The notes beneath the pieces are model-generated. The model was not told where the DNA came from. It worked only from the letters and a program-made list of their open reading frames with translations, and searched no databases. From Sneathiella glossodoripedis JCM 23214 (GTDB lineage Bacteria; Pseudomonadota; Alphaproteobacteria; Sneathiellales; Sneathiellaceae), in the NCBI RefSeq assembly GCF_000616095.1, contig NZ_BAMS01000001.1:992001-1056000 (forward strand): a DNA stretch of 64,000 nucleotides, read 5' to 3'. This document shows positions 27,665-37,248 of this stretch, in pieces. Position numbers and translations under genes: made by a program. Numbering within the stretch: the stretch's first letter is position 1; each line of letters begins with the position of its first letter.

Positions 27665-28852
27665 TTATTTTTCCACATGCTCAGACAAATAGCGGATGGC
27701 TGCAGCGGTACCGCCATCACCGTGAGGAATTTCAAGTGCTTGCAAACCCATTTCAATCGCACCAAGTGTTCCTAGCAACATAGGGGCGTTTGCGTAACCC
27801 ATATGAGCGATCCGCATTGCTAAACCGTCTAGCGCACCAATGCCAATGCCGATGACAACACCACATTTCTCGTTACAATATTCTAACAGGGGATCAGGCT
27901 TATAGCCTTTGTTAAACAGAATAGTCGTAACACCGGTCGCGCGTTCACTTTCATTTGGAACATTGAATTCAAGAACACCCCCTTCACACCATTTACTGAC
28001 AGCCGCCCAGCATGCACCAGCAAGTAATTGATGGCGGCGTGACGCTTTTTCGATTGTCTCTTCATTCAGGATTTCGAAGGACTGTTCCAGTGCGAACAAT
28101 AAATGCTCCGGGGGTGTTCCTGCATATTTTAAATAATGAGCATCACCCATTCGAGCGGTCCAGTCCCAATATGCCGTTTTCAAGTTTGCAGTTTGATGGG
28201 CTTCCATCGCTCTTGGGCCCGCAGCGTTGAAGCTTAGCCCTGGCGGTGACATTAATCCCTTCTGAGCTGCGGATACTGCCAGATCCACGCCCCACTCATC
28301 CATTTCAAATTCCATTGTTCCAAGTGACGCAATGGTATCAACCATGAATAGAGCAGGGTGGCCTACCTGCTTTATCGCCTCGCCGACTGCTTTAACGTCA
28401 TTGCAAATGCTAGATGCCGTGTCCACCTGAACCATTAATATGCCCTTGATCTCATGATCAGTGTCTTCGGCCAACCGCCTTTCAACTGCTTTTGGATCTA
28501 CTGATTTACGCCAGGAACCGGACAGAATTTCTATTTCCAGTCCAAGGCTACGCCCAAACTCACCCCAACCATTTGCAAACAAGCCGCTTTCGAGAACCAG
28601 AATTTTATCGCCCCGACTGCATACATTGCTAAGCGCTGCTTCCCAGGCACCATGACCGTTTGCGATATAAATGAATGTGCGACCACTGGTTCTGAAAGTT
28701 TGTTGGAGGTTTTCCAAAAGAGCTTCGGTTCGACCCGGAAAATCTTTGCGATGGATATCAATGGCGGGTTGGTGCATAGCACTCAGCACCCGCTCCGGGA
28801 TATTTGTAGGCCCGGGAATGCTTAAAAATTCACGACCAGTACGCACAGACAT
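27665..28852 (-). CDS. Class V aminotransferase, serine-glyoxylate type
   Basis: 395 aa from the ATG at 28850-28852, which has AAGGTAACC upstream; a longer frame to 28915 has no family match. Motifs: REFLSIPGPTNIPERVL, ANGHGAWEAALSN and the PLP lysine in SAAQKGLMSPPGL. This closely follows serine-glyoxylate aminotransferases, which make hydroxypyruvate and glycine in the serine cycle and photorespiratory-type pathways. No other serine-cycle gene is nearby, so alanine-glyoxylate activity is an alternative. Confidence 0.87.
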   Translation of the reverse strand: MSVRTGREFLSIPGPTNIPERVLSAMHQPAIDIHRKDFPGRTEALLENLQQTFRTSGRTFIYIANGHGAWEAALSNVCSRGDKILVLESGLFANGWGEFGRSLGLEIEILSGSWRKSVDPKAVERRLAEDTDHEIKGILMVQVDTASSICNDVKAVGEAIKQVGHPALFMVDTIASLGTMEFEMDEWGVDLAVSAAQKGLMSPPGLSFNAAGPRAMEAHQTANLKTAYWDWTARMGDAHYLKYAGTPPEHLLFALEQSFEILNEETIEKASRRHQLLAGACWAAVSKWCEGGVLEFNVPNESERATGVTTILFNKGYKPDPLLEYCNEKCGVVIGIGIGALDGLAMRIAHMGYANAPMLLGTLGAIEMGLQALEIPHGDGGTAAAIRYLSEHVEK

Positions 28853-28924
28853 GGTGGTTACCTTTTTTTGAGAAGTGTTCGGGTTGACGTTATCGGATGC
28901 GCTGCAGGGCTTCAATAAAGAACA

Positions 28925-29596
28925 TCACGAACTGGAATCAATTTTTGCATTGGTAAGATACATGATCATCAGAGAAATCATGCCAAAAGTACTGAAGCCG
29001 ATCAGTAGTGGTAACACTGTGCCGTTATAGGATTGTGCGACGAGAGTTCCCAGAATGACCGAAATGAAAGTGGACATGGATGTCACAAATGCAGAAGCAA
29101 CACCGGCAATGTGACCCAGAGGTTCCATAGCTTGAGCATTGATATTGCCAAACAGGATTCCGACACAGAAGAAAATCGACATTAGGAAAAGGACAAGTGA
29201 CCAGAGCGGGGGATGTCCAGATGTAAAGATTGCGAATGCAAGATAGCTGACGGATAACGTCACAAAAGTCCAAAGGGCTTTCGCTATCAAATTACGCATT
29301 CCCAATTTCATCACAAGCGCGGAATTGGCAAATGAGGCGCCTCCGAATGATAAGGCAAGCGTTCCAAAATATAGGGGAAAGAGTTCTCCCACACCGTACT
29401 GATCCTGAAATATCTGTTGGGACATCGTCAGGAAACTCAGGAATGCAGCGAATACAAAACCTGATAAAATTGTGTAACCCATAGAAACAGGAGTTTTGAT
29501 AATTTCAGTTGCGGCTACGGCTAATCTTGCAAAAGAAAAACGAACCCGTTTAGATTTAGGTAGCGTTTCTTTTTGTCTGAAAAGAAACCAGATCAT
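28925..29596 (-). CDS. MFS drug-resistance transporter (Bcr/CflA type), C-terminal half of a split gene
   Basis: 223 aa holding the last half of transmembrane segment 6 (MIWFLF) followed by six hydrophobic helices. It starts at an ATG whose ATGA overlaps the stop of the N-terminal half at 29593-29596. The break falls inside a helix, not in the cytoplasmic loop, and adding one base joins LGLIA to IWFLFRQKETLP. The joined protein is 417 aa, normal for the family. One broken gene is more likely than a two-protein transporter. Confidence 0.7.
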   Translation of the reverse strand: MIWFLFRQKETLPKSKRVRFSFARLAVAATEIIKTPVSMGYTILSGFVFAAFLSFLTMSQQIFQDQYGVGELFPLYFGTLALSFGGASFANSALVMKLGMRNLIAKALWTFVTLSVSYLAFAIFTSGHPPLWSLVLFLMSIFFCVGILFGNINAQAMEPLGHIAGVASAFVTSMSTFISVILGTLVAQSYNGTVLPLLIGFSTFGMISLMIMYLTNAKIDSSS

Positions 29597-30153
29597 GCAA
29601 TCAGGCCGAGGGAGAACATCACCCCAAAAATCGAGCGCCAGGTGGCGATCAGTAGAATGCCTTGTCCCAACGCGGGTGCAAGGACTGGCACGAGGATAAA
29701 AACAGTCATAACAAGGGACGTAAATCGAGCCATTTCCCGACCGGAATACTGATCGCGGATCAGAGCGATTGACACAACGCGCGGGCCTGCAGCGCCCAAG
29801 CCCTGAAGAAAGCGGCCAAGTAGCATGATTTCAAAACTGTCTGCGAATACGGACATCAGACAGCCGATCAGGAAGATCGAAATGCCCAGAAATATTGGTC
29901 CCCTTCGACCCAAACTGTCAGAGATAGGGCCATATAACAGCATGCCCACAGCCATGCCGACGAATGTAGCGCCTACGATATATTGCCGTCCGTTGGGATG
30001 GAAAACACCAAGATCTTTTTCAATATGAGCGAGGGCTGGAAGCATACTGTCAATGGACAGTGCAATCAGTGAGCTTAAAAGAGCCAGCAGGATGACCTGT
30101 TCAATTGGGCCAACAGACGAAGTACGTGATGTAATTGCCAAAGGAAGCTCCAT
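29593..30153 (-). CDS. MFS drug-resistance transporter (Bcr/CflA type), N-terminal half of a split gene
   Basis: 186 aa from the ATG at 30153; a GTG at 30177 is also possible and neither start has a clear ribosome site. Contains helices 1-5 and the first half of helix 6. Bcr-like motifs: LSIDSMLPAL, YGPISDSLGRR, LLGRFLQGLGAAGPR and PVLAPALGQGI. The family exports drugs and other small molecules by proton antiport across the inner membrane. See the adjoining C-terminal half for the frame break. Confidence 0.7.
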   Translation of the reverse strand: MELPLAITSRTSSVGPIEQVILLALLSSLIALSIDSMLPALAHIEKDLGVFHPNGRQYIVGATFVGMAVGMLLYGPISDSLGRRGPIFLGISIFLIGCLMSVFADSFEIMLLGRFLQGLGAAGPRVVSIALIRDQYSGREMARFTSLVMTVFILVPVLAPALGQGILLIATWRSIFGVMFSLGLIA

Positions 30154-30311
30154 TTGGTGAGGGGGTAGTTCCACCACTTGAACGGGTCAATGTGAACTGA
30201 AGTAATCGCAATTTACCATTCAACATCTCGCTGTCCAGTTCCAATGGCGTTAAAATCAATTTTGTTATATAATGATATCGTCGTTCGTTTTTGATTAGCT
30301 TGATTGTCAGT

Positions 30312-31013
30312 ATGTACTCTTACGAAAATCCCAGTCCTCGATATCAGCAGCTTGTGGAGTATTATCGCCTCATGCACCTAGAAGGTGTCTGGAGACGCAA
30401 AGACGATGACGTTGTTAAATACAGTGCAATGGAAACCTTCCGCGGACGAGGCGTTTTCCGGCATGCAAAAACAATCGCTAAACTTATCAAGGGGACCGGC
30501 GCGAAAACGTTGCTGGATTTTGGTAGCGGTAAGGGTGAACAATATACAGATGATGTGTTCCAGAATGGCAAACGGATTGCAGACTCTCTTCATCAGTATT
30601 GGAATGTACAGACTATTTCCTGTTATGACCCGGCGCTAACTGTCGATGATAGTATTTTAAACACCAGTTATGATGGTGTAATTGCGACCAACGTACTGGA
30701 CCTGGTGCCGGAAGAAGATCTGCCATGGCACATTGATATGCTTTTTGACAAGTCAGATCGTTTCGTATTTTGCAATGTGATGGATTACCCCTCAAAGACA
30801 TTTCTGCCCGATGGGGAAAATGCGCGGGTGACCCGCAAGTCCAGTATTTGGTGGCGTGGGATGTTCGCCGCGGCGAACAGAAAAAAGCCTCAGGTTCGTT
30901 ACTGTATAGCCTTTTCAAGCCAAAGAACCGATACAGAGGGGCGTCTTGTCAATCGCACTGGCTATTTGCACAACTGTCAGGACTTGCCAATAAATCGCGA
31001 AATCGCGGGTTAG
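30312..31013 (+). CDS. Putative SAM-dependent methyltransferase
   Basis: 233 aa from the ATG at 30312; a TTG at 30291 is possible and no good ribosome site is seen for either. Glycine-rich motif I TLLDFGSGKGEQY (66-78), then SCYDPAL (motif II-like acidic position), VIATNVLDLVPEEDLPWHID and RFVFCNV. The WWRGMF segment near the C-terminus is common in this uncharacterised methyltransferase-like group. Divergent from the split MFS gene. Substrate unknown. Confidence 0.6.
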   Translation: MYSYENPSPRYQQLVEYYRLMHLEGVWRRKDDDVVKYSAMETFRGRGVFRHAKTIAKLIKGTGAKTLLDFGSGKGEQYTDDVFQNGKRIADSLHQYWNVQTISCYDPALTVDDSILNTSYDGVIATNVLDLVPEEDLPWHIDMLFDKSDRFVFCNVMDYPSKTFLPDGENARVTRKSSIWWRGMFAAANRKKPQVRYCIAFSSQRTDTEGRLVNRTGYLHNCQDLPINREIAG

Positions 31014-31097
31014 TTTTGAAAGACTTGCAAGGGCGGGAAAACCAGCTAATCTGTTGTGTGTAAAAATTAAGAAAAACACTCAGACGGAGCTGCCCGT

Positions 31098-32453
31098 ATG
31101 TCAGTAGAAATCCGCTCCATCAGCAGTTTTAACCAGTTTCTAGCGCGCTCTCCTGTTTATTATGGTTGGGTTGTTGTGGCAATAGTGTTTGTCACAATGG
31201 GAATTGGGGTAAATGCACGTACGGCATTTTCGCTATTGTATCCCGCAATCATAAATGAATTTCAGTGGGACCGGGCAACAACGGCCGCAACTTTTACAGT
31301 TGGCTTCGTATTTGCAGGAGCAATTTCACCGCTGCTTGGTCGGCTTATGGACAAATTCGACTCCCGTTATCTCATATCATTGTCTGCAGTTTGTGTAAGT
31401 CTTGGCATGGTTTTGTCAACATACGCTTATGCAGCCTGGCATATATATTTAACACTTGGTCTATTGGTGATTGGGGCCGGCGTGATGATGACCTATGTCG
31501 GGCACGCAATGTTTCTACCAACCTGGTTTGAAAAGCATCGGGGGCTCGCAGTCGGTTTGGCATTTTCGGGGGTCGGCGTTGGATCAATAGTGTTAATGCC
31601 GGTTATACAGGGGATGATCCTGCAAGAAGGGTGGAGATATGCCTGCTGGTTTATTGCAATTATAATCCTTCTGATCGTATTGCCTCTTAATCTGGTGTTT
31701 CAGCGTAAATCTCCCGCTGCCCTCGGTTTGCTGCCTGATGGTGCATCGGTTTCAACGGATGCAAGTCAGCCTGTGTCGTCCGCCTATGACACGGTAGTGG
31801 ATGAAAATTGGGCTGCAACCGATTGGTCACTCAGAAAAGCCGCTAAAACTGCGGAATTCTGGTGGATCAGTTTAGCAGCGTCCTGCGCATTATATGTGTG
31901 GTATGCGGTTCAGGTGCATCAGACAAAATATTTGATTGAGATCGGAATTTCTGAAATAGAGGCGTCTTTCGCACTTGGTTTCGTTGGGTTTGCCGGCGTT
32001 GCCGGCCAGATATACCTTGGGCATCTTTCAGACCGGATCGGACGCGAATGGGTTTGGACAATAGCGGTTGCGGGTTTTGCTGCCTGTTATGGTTTCCTGT
32101 TGCTTCTTGAAAGTTGGCAACACTCATTTCTTTTATATGCGATGGTGGTGGCGCAAGGGGGGCTGGGCTACGCGATGGCGGCGGTTTTTGGGGCTATGCC
32201 AGCGGATCTGTTTCAAGGCCGAAAATATGGAGAAATATTTGGTGTTTTCAGCATGCTTTCGCTCATCGGCGGTGGAATTGGTCCCTGGCTTACAGGGTAC
32301 TTGTACGATGTCACCGGATCGTACCAAACTGGTTTTCTATTGGCGATTGGTTTAAGTATTCTGTCGGGAATTGCTGTTTGGTTGGCTGCACCGCGTAAAA
32401 AGCGACTTGTCGCCGGTCAGGCTGAGAAGCGGCGGCTGCAATTGAAAAAGTAG
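31098..32453 (+). CDS. MFS transporter (monocarboxylate/OFA-like)
   Basis: 451 aa with about 12 hydrophobic segments. GGAG lies before the ATG. Motifs: [15 protein letters not shown] near residue 21, [29 protein letters not shown] and [11 protein letters not shown]. This layout matches transporters of organic acids such as oxalate/formate or monocarboxylates. It is followed 11 bases later by an SDR gene, so transport and oxidation of one substrate is a fair inference. Confidence 0.83.
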   Translation: MSVEIRSISSFNQFLARSPVYYGWVVVAIVFVTMGIGVNARTAFSLLYPAIINEFQWDRATTAATFTVGFVFAGAISPLLGRLMDKFDSRYLISLSAVCVSLGMVLSTYAYAAWHIYLTLGLLVIGAGVMMTYVGHAMFLPTWFEKHRGLAVGLAFSGVGVGSIVLMPVIQGMILQEGWRYACWFIAIIILLIVLPLNLVFQRKSPAALGLLPDGASVSTDASQPVSSAYDTVVDENWAATDWSLRKAAKTAEFWWISLAASCALYVWYAVQVHQTKYLIEIGISEIEASFALGFVGFAGVAGQIYLGHLSDRIGREWVWTIAVAGFAACYGFLLLLESWQHSFLLYAMVVAQGGLGYAMAAVFGAMPADLFQGRKYGEIFGVFSMLSLIGGGIGPWLTGYLYDVTGSYQTGFLLAIGLSILSGIAVWLAAPRKKRLVAGQAEKRRLQLKK

Positions 32454-32464
32454 GGAGAGGCACA

Positions 32465-33214
32465 TTGAATAAAATTGCTATTGTCACCGGCGCCGGGGCT
32501 GGGATCGGGCGTGCGGTTGCGCTCAAGCTATTGGCAAATAACTATGAAGTCTATTTAGCCGGACGCACGATAAGCAAACTTGATGAAACTAAATCATTGG
32601 CGGGTGAGGCCGGTGAGCGTGCCTATGTTCTGCAGGTCGATGTCGCGAAACCTGATCAGGTAAAAGCAGCCTTTCATAAAATTTATGAAAAGTCAGGCCG
32701 TCTGGATTTGCTGTTTAATAATGCGGGTATCGGTGCCGCTCCTGTGCTGTGCGATGATTTACCGGTCGATGACTGGATTAACGTTGTGAATACGAACCTG
32801 AACGGATCCTATTTTTGTGCGCGTGAAGCATTCGGAATAATGCGCATGCAATCTCCCCAAGGTGGCCGGATTATCAATAATGGTTCCATATCCGCGACAA
32901 CTCCGCGGCCTTTTAGTGCGCCCTATACTGCGACAAAACATGCGATTACCGGATTGACCAAATCTTTGTCTCTGGATGGAAGGCCTTACGATATTGCTTG
33001 TGGTCAGATTGACATAGGAAATGCGGCAACTGATATGACTGAAGTCATGCAAAAAGGCGTTCCTCAGGCAAATCTTGAACTGAAACCGGAACCCGTTATG
33101 CCGGTTGAAAATGTGGCATCTGCTGTTCTTTACATGGATAGTCTAGCGCTGGATGCAAATGTTCAATTTATGACAGTTATGGCAACTAAAATGCCCTTTA
33201 TCGGGCGGGGATGA
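32465..33214 (+). CDS. Short-chain dehydrogenase/reductase
   Basis: 249 aa, starting at TTG (32465) with GGGAGAGG upstream; no closer ATG exists. Rossmann motif [13 protein letters not shown] in LLFNNAGIG, catalytic Ser in [12 protein letters not shown] and the YTATK active-site Tyr-Lys pair. Uses NAD(P) to oxidise or reduce an alcohol or ketone. Co-directional with the MFS transporter and convergent with the TetR gene 2 bases later. Confidence 0.88.
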   Translation: MNKIAIVTGAGAGIGRAVALKLLANNYEVYLAGRTISKLDETKSLAGEAGERAYVLQVDVAKPDQVKAAFHKIYEKSGRLDLLFNNAGIGAAPVLCDDLPVDDWINVVNTNLNGSYFCAREAFGIMRMQSPQGGRIINNGSISATTPRPFSAPYTATKHAITGLTKSLSLDGRPYDIACGQIDIGNAATDMTEVMQKGVPQANLELKPEPVMPVENVASAVLYMDSLALDANVQFMTVMATKMPFIGRG

Positions 33215-33216
33215 TG

Positions 33217-33828
33217 CTAGTCACCTAGAATAGTTGATAGATAAGCGATTGTCATTTTGGGGAGTTCGTCCAGCAACCGCTGGGCTTCTTCGCGTGTGGT
33301 TGTTTCGTAAGCGCTTCGGACAACTGCGCTTGTAATGGTTACTATGATGCGAACCGTGTTTCGGGCTTCTGTTTCCGTCAGCCCTCTTTCTCTAAAGGCA
33401 CCATAACCGGAGAAGAAATCTACAAGCCGATTGACTGAAACCCTATTTATGTCGTTCCACTCCCTTGTCCATGCGAGGGATCTGCTAAGCCTTTTATAGA
33501 CTTCATCTTCCATCAAAGCATTGATGACGGCATCCTGCACAACTTTCACCACATGTCGCCAATGAGCGTGTGAACTGACGTCTTCAAAAAGAGTTTCAAA
33601 GCGTTTGTCATGCTCTGCCATGATCTGTTCTGCTAATGCCAGCAAAACATCATTCTTATCTTCGAAATATTGATAGACAGAGCCAACAGGGACACTTGCT
33701 TTACGCGCAATGAGGCTGGTTGTGATATCCGCTATTTCTGTTGTGGAAACAAGTTCCCGAGCCGCCTGAATGATTTGCGTAACACGCTCCTTCGACCGGG
33801 ATTGAAGCGGTTTCTTACGTTTACTCAT
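33217..33828 (-). CDS. TetR family transcriptional regulator
   Basis: 203 aa. N-terminal helix-turn-helix around residues 25-60, with TSLIARKASVPVGSVYQYFE; the remainder is a helical ligand domain. A repressor of its own gene and possibly of the divergent beta-helix/cytochrome pair or the convergent SDR/MFS unit. The ligand is unknown. Confidence 0.87.
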   Translation of the reverse strand: MSKRKKPLQSRSKERVTQIIQAARELVSTTEIADITTSLIARKASVPVGSVYQYFEDKNDVLLALAEQIMAEHDKRFETLFEDVSSHAHWRHVVKVVQDAVINALMEDEVYKRLSRSLAWTREWNDINRVSVNRLVDFFSGYGAFRERGLTETEARNTVRIIVTITSAVVRSAYETTTREEAQRLLDELPKMTIAYLSTILGD

Positions 33829-33857
33829 AACTCACACAACCTACTGCAAATAAAAAT

Positions 33858-33872
33858 ATGAAAAACTTTCAT
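33858..33872. promoter_or_regulatory. Palindrome in the TetR/beta-helix divergent region (possible operator)
   Basis: ATGAAA-AAC-TTTCAT is a perfect 6-bp inverted repeat with a 3-base centre, 30 bases before the TetR start. Size and position fit a TetR operator, but sequence alone does not prove it. Confidence 0.4.
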
Positions 33873-33962
33873 GTTATCGCTTGACGTTAATTGATAAATT
33901 GAAAACACTAATATGTCCAACAATTAATTTTGCAGGGGAACTTAGCCATAAGGGGGAGCGAT

Positions 33963-35282
33963 ATGGGGATTTGTGCGAATTATGTAAGGAAATTGTTTGG
34001 AAGCGTCAGCGGCCGGACAGTAGCCTTATTGGGAGCGTTTCTTGTTGTTATCTTCTACGTGCCGATTGCAATGGCGGAGACGGTCATAAAGGTTGATGCC
34101 GGGGCGAATGCTCAAGAAGAGCTGCAGGAAGCGCTTATACTTGTGGAATCTGGGCAGACAATTGAGCTGGGTGAGGGAATTTTTGTGCTCAGTGATGGTC
34201 TCTCTCTCGATGTGGATAATGTCACTGTCCGAGGGCAGGGGATGGACAAGACGATTTTGTCTTTTCGCGATCAGAAAGGAGGATCAGAAGGCCTTCTAGT
34301 GACTTCGGATCAGGTAATACTTCAGGACTTTGCGGTAGAAGACTCAAAAGGGGACGCGATTAAAAGCAAAGGTGTTGACGGAATTGCAATGATTAATCTG
34401 CGTGTGGAGTGGACAGATGGGCCTAAATCCACAAACGGAGCATATGGGCTATATCCGGTTCAATCCAAAAATGTCTTTATTCATGGATGTGTTGCCATTG
34501 GTGCGTCTGACGCAGGCATTTATGTGGGCCAAAGTGATCGGATTATTGTCGCTAACAGTCGCGGGGAGTTCAATGTTGCAGGGCTGGAGATTGAAAACAG
34601 CTATAACGCTGATGTTTTTGATAATGTGCTGACCAGAAATACGGGTGGTCTTCTGGTTTTTGATCTGCCCAATCTTCCTCAACAAGGCGGGCACAATGTT
34701 CGCTTTTTCAGAAATAAATCTTTTAACAATGATACGCCCAATTTTGCGCCAGAAGGTAATATCGTGGGGATCGTCCCGCGTGGCACTGGTATGATCGTAA
34801 TGGCGAATGAAAATGTGGAAATTTTCGAAAACGAATTTTACGAAAATGACACGATGAATATTGTCGTTGCCAGTTACGTTGATGATTTTGACGATGAAAA
34901 CTATCAGCCGACACCGCGTAAAATTCATATCCACCATAATAAATTTGGAAAGTCAGGGTTGGATCCGGACACCGGTGAATTTGGTGCGATTGTGCGTGAG
35001 ACATTGGGAACTCCTGTCCCGGATATTGTTTGGGACGGTGTATTGCCGTTGATGGATTATTTTGTTTTCGGTCAAGACGAAGAGCATAAGCTGGCCATAC
35101 ATGACAATATTCATTTGGATGGTGTGCGCCCTTTCGGAAACGCCAACCTGATCATGCATGTGATTGCTCCTATATTTCACAAAGCTCATTATGATATGTC
35201 CCCGTATCAGAAGAGCTATCCTCCACTGCCTCCTGTAGAGGTGATCATCCGCGGTAAAAATGCTATGGAACTGGTTCAGTGA
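33963..35282 (+). CDS. Secreted parallel beta-helix protein, partner of a diheme cytochrome
   Basis: 439 aa from the ATG at 33963 with GGGGGAG upstream. Signal peptide or anchor at about 18-42 (VALLGAFLVVIFYVPIAMAE). Repeated right-handed beta-helix coils follow, for example VTVRGQGMDKTIL, KNVFIHGCVAIGASDAGIYV and DVFDNVLTRNTGGLLV. The family is found next to SO2930-type cytochromes, as here, where its stop overlaps the cytochrome GTG. Probably periplasmic or exported. Biochemical role unknown. Confidence 0.8.
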   Translation: MGICANYVRKLFGSVSGRTVALLGAFLVVIFYVPIAMAETVIKVDAGANAQEELQEALILVESGQTIELGEGIFVLSDGLSLDVDNVTVRGQGMDKTILSFRDQKGGSEGLLVTSDQVILQDFAVEDSKGDAIKSKGVDGIAMINLRVEWTDGPKSTNGAYGLYPVQSKNVFIHGCVAIGASDAGIYVGQSDRIIVANSRGEFNVAGLEIENSYNADVFDNVLTRNTGGLLVFDLPNLPQQGGHNVRFFRNKSFNNDTPNFAPEGNIVGIVPRGTGMIVMANENVEIFENEFYENDTMNIVVASYVDDFDDENYQPTPRKIHIHHNKFGKSGLDPDTGEFGAIVRETLGTPVPDIVWDGVLPLMDYFVFGQDEEHKLAIHDNIHLDGVRPFGNANLIMHVIAPIFHKAHYDMSPYQKSYPPLPPVEVIIRGKNAMELVQ

Positions 35283-36343
35283 AACGTTTTGTGTTGTTGG
35301 TGGTGAGTGCTGTGCTGCTTGTTGGGGGCGGCGACGTTTCAGCGTCTGCGGTAAATGACCAGAAACTTATGGCGAAAAAGCCTGCCAAATTACTGTCAGC
35401 TTATGGCCTGTTCAAGGATAAGTCTGCCCGCAACCCGGGTCCGGCACTTCTTCGCTATGAGTTAAACAATCCCCTGTTTACAGATTATGCTGAAAAAATT
35501 CGGTATATCTATATTCCGCAATCTGCGGGCCCTGCCAAGCTAACAACTCACGACGAACCTCTTTCCTTTCCGGTGGGGAGTGTGTTGGTAAAAACATTTG
35601 CGTATCCTGTTTCTTTCCAACAGAAGAATAGCTCTCTTCGCTTCATTGAAACCCGACTTCTAATTCACAAATCTGATGGCTGGGTTGCCTACCCATATGT
35701 CTGGAACGAAGAACAGAATGAGGCTAAGCTGAAAGTAGCAGGAAAAAGATTGCAGATACCTGTTATTTGGGAGGATAGGGCCTCTCAAATAATTGAATAT
35801 GCAGTACCGAACATGAACCAGTGTAAGGGATGTCATGCTTCTCGTGATAAGCAGATAACACCGATAGGACCAAAAATTCGAAACCTGAACCGTTTGGATG
35901 CAGCTGGAATTGAAAACCAGATCAATATATTGAAAAGAAAGGGTTATCTAAGCGTTCAGTTTCCAGAGATTGAGAATTTACCAAAAGTGCCCGACCCATT
36001 TGATGAACGAGCGGGCAGTTTGCGCGAGCGGGCTCGCTCCTATCTGGATGGTAATTGCGCTCATTGCCATGCACCAGGTAAGCCTGCTGATACAAGCGGA
36101 CTTTATCTGAATTATGAAGAAGAGCGGGACGTGCACTGGGGAATTGACAAGCCGCCGGTGGCTGCTGGACGAGGTGCAGGAGGATTAAAGGTTGCCATTA
36201 AACCCGGTCAGCCAGATCAATCAATCCTGTATTATCGAATGAATAGTGTTGATCCGGGCATCATGATGCCCGAATTGGGTCGTTCTCTCATCCATCAAGA
36301 AGGTTTGAAGTTGATCGAAGAATTTATCAAGTCTCTCGATTAA
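35279..36343 (+). CDS. SO2930-type diheme c-type cytochrome
   Basis: 354 aa with a GTG start that overlaps the preceding stop. Signal peptide in residues 1-24. Two heme-binding CxxCH motifs: NQCKGCHAS near the middle and NCAHCHAPG about 80 residues later. A conserved N-terminal region contains YELNNPLFTDYAEKIRYI. Expected in the periplasm, acting as an electron carrier or oxidase subunit together with the beta-helix protein. The electron donor is unknown. Confidence 0.87.
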   Translation: MKRFVLLVVSAVLLVGGGDVSASAVNDQKLMAKKPAKLLSAYGLFKDKSARNPGPALLRYELNNPLFTDYAEKIRYIYIPQSAGPAKLTTHDEPLSFPVGSVLVKTFAYPVSFQQKNSSLRFIETRLLIHKSDGWVAYPYVWNEEQNEAKLKVAGKRLQIPVIWEDRASQIIEYAVPNMNQCKGCHASRDKQITPIGPKIRNLNRLDAAGIENQINILKRKGYLSVQFPEIENLPKVPDPFDERAGSLRERARSYLDGNCAHCHAPGKPADTSGLYLNYEEERDVHWGIDKPPVAAGRGAGGLKVAIKPGQPDQSILYYRMNSVDPGIMMPELGRSLIHQEGLKLIEEFIKSLD

Positions 36344-37248
36344 CCAGCGGATAGGACTTTACGAGAGATGTCGGGTTTTGGCTTTGCCGTGCCATATGGC
36401 TCGTCACCGGCAATTGTTATCCGATGCAGCTCGCGTCGGTAGCCATCGTAATCGTTAATCGCTAGATGCATGCTACATCTATTATCCCACATGGCGATCG
36501 AGTTTTTACGCCAGCGGAACCGGCAGGTAAAAGCTTCATTGAGGGCGTGACGATAAAGCTGGTTTAACAGGTCCTTACTTTCACTTTCACTCATTCCCTT
36601 CAGGCGAACCGTATAAACCGGATTAATAAATAACAGCTTGCGGCCAGTTTCAGGGTGAACGCGGACAAGTGGATGCTCAACCTCGTTATGAGCTTCTTCG
36701 CTTCTCACAATCTTCATGGCCTTTTTATCTGTATCTCCGAGAATACTTTTTCCAAGCCCATAGGGTCTTCTCGCTGAATGAACGGCAATCAGGGGCTCAA
36801 TCAGTTTTTTTATGCCATCTGAAAGTGTTTCATAGCCTAAATACATGTTGGCAAAAAGTGTATCCCCACCATAAGGAGGGATGTCGATGCCTCTAAGCAG
36901 GGTGGCAAATGGCGGACATTCCTGAAAAGACCAGTCTGAATGCCATTGTCCGCCGAAATTAATGGTTTTGGTCTCAGTAGCCTCTTTGACAACAGCGATC
37001 ACATTGGGATGCTCGCTCATTGTCTCAACGAAAGGTTCTTTGCCGAATGGGCCAAATTGTTGCGCGAACGAAATATACTCAGCCATATCCAGGTCTTGAT
37101 CCCGAAAAAATACAACTACATGTTCCAGCAAGGCACGGCGGATTTCCTGAATAGTTTCTGCATCATTTACTTTTAAATCGACCCCCAGAATTTCTGCGCC
37201 AATATTTCCGGTGATCGGTGCGACTTCAATATGCTTATAGCTGGACAT
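36340..37248 (-). CDS. TauD/TfdA family 2-oxoglutarate dioxygenase
   Basis: 302 aa from the ATG at 37248, with GGAGGGGA upstream; the frame is open further but without a family match. Fe(II) site: His103 and Asp105 in WHSDWSF, a second His in MWDNRCSMHLAIND and the 2-oxoglutarate Arg near YRRELHRITI. Members hydroxylate and cleave taurine, alkylsulfates, herbicides and similar compounds. It overlaps the end of the upstream EamA transporter by 14 bases, so the two probably share a substrate or transcript. Convergent with the cytochrome. Confidence 0.87.
   Translation of the reverse strand: MSSYKHIEVAPITGNIGAEILGVDLKVNDAETIQEIRRALLEHVVVFFRDQDLDMAEYISFAQQFGPFGKEPFVETMSEHPNVIAVVKEATETKTINFGGQWHSDWSFQECPPFATLLRGIDIPPYGGDTLFANMYLGYETLSDGIKKLIEPLIAVHSARRPYGLGKSILGDTDKKAMKIVRSEEAHNEVEHPLVRVHPETGRKLLFINPVYTVRLKGMSESESKDLLNQLYRHALNEAFTCRFRWRKNSIAMWDNRCSMHLAINDYDGYRRELHRITIAGDEPYGTAKPKPDISRKVLSAG

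Noticed and set aside
30770-31063. Second plus-strand frame across the end of the methyltransferase gene, suggesting a further frameshift
   Set aside because: The methyltransferase frame reads sensibly to its own stop and the other frame resembles no family.
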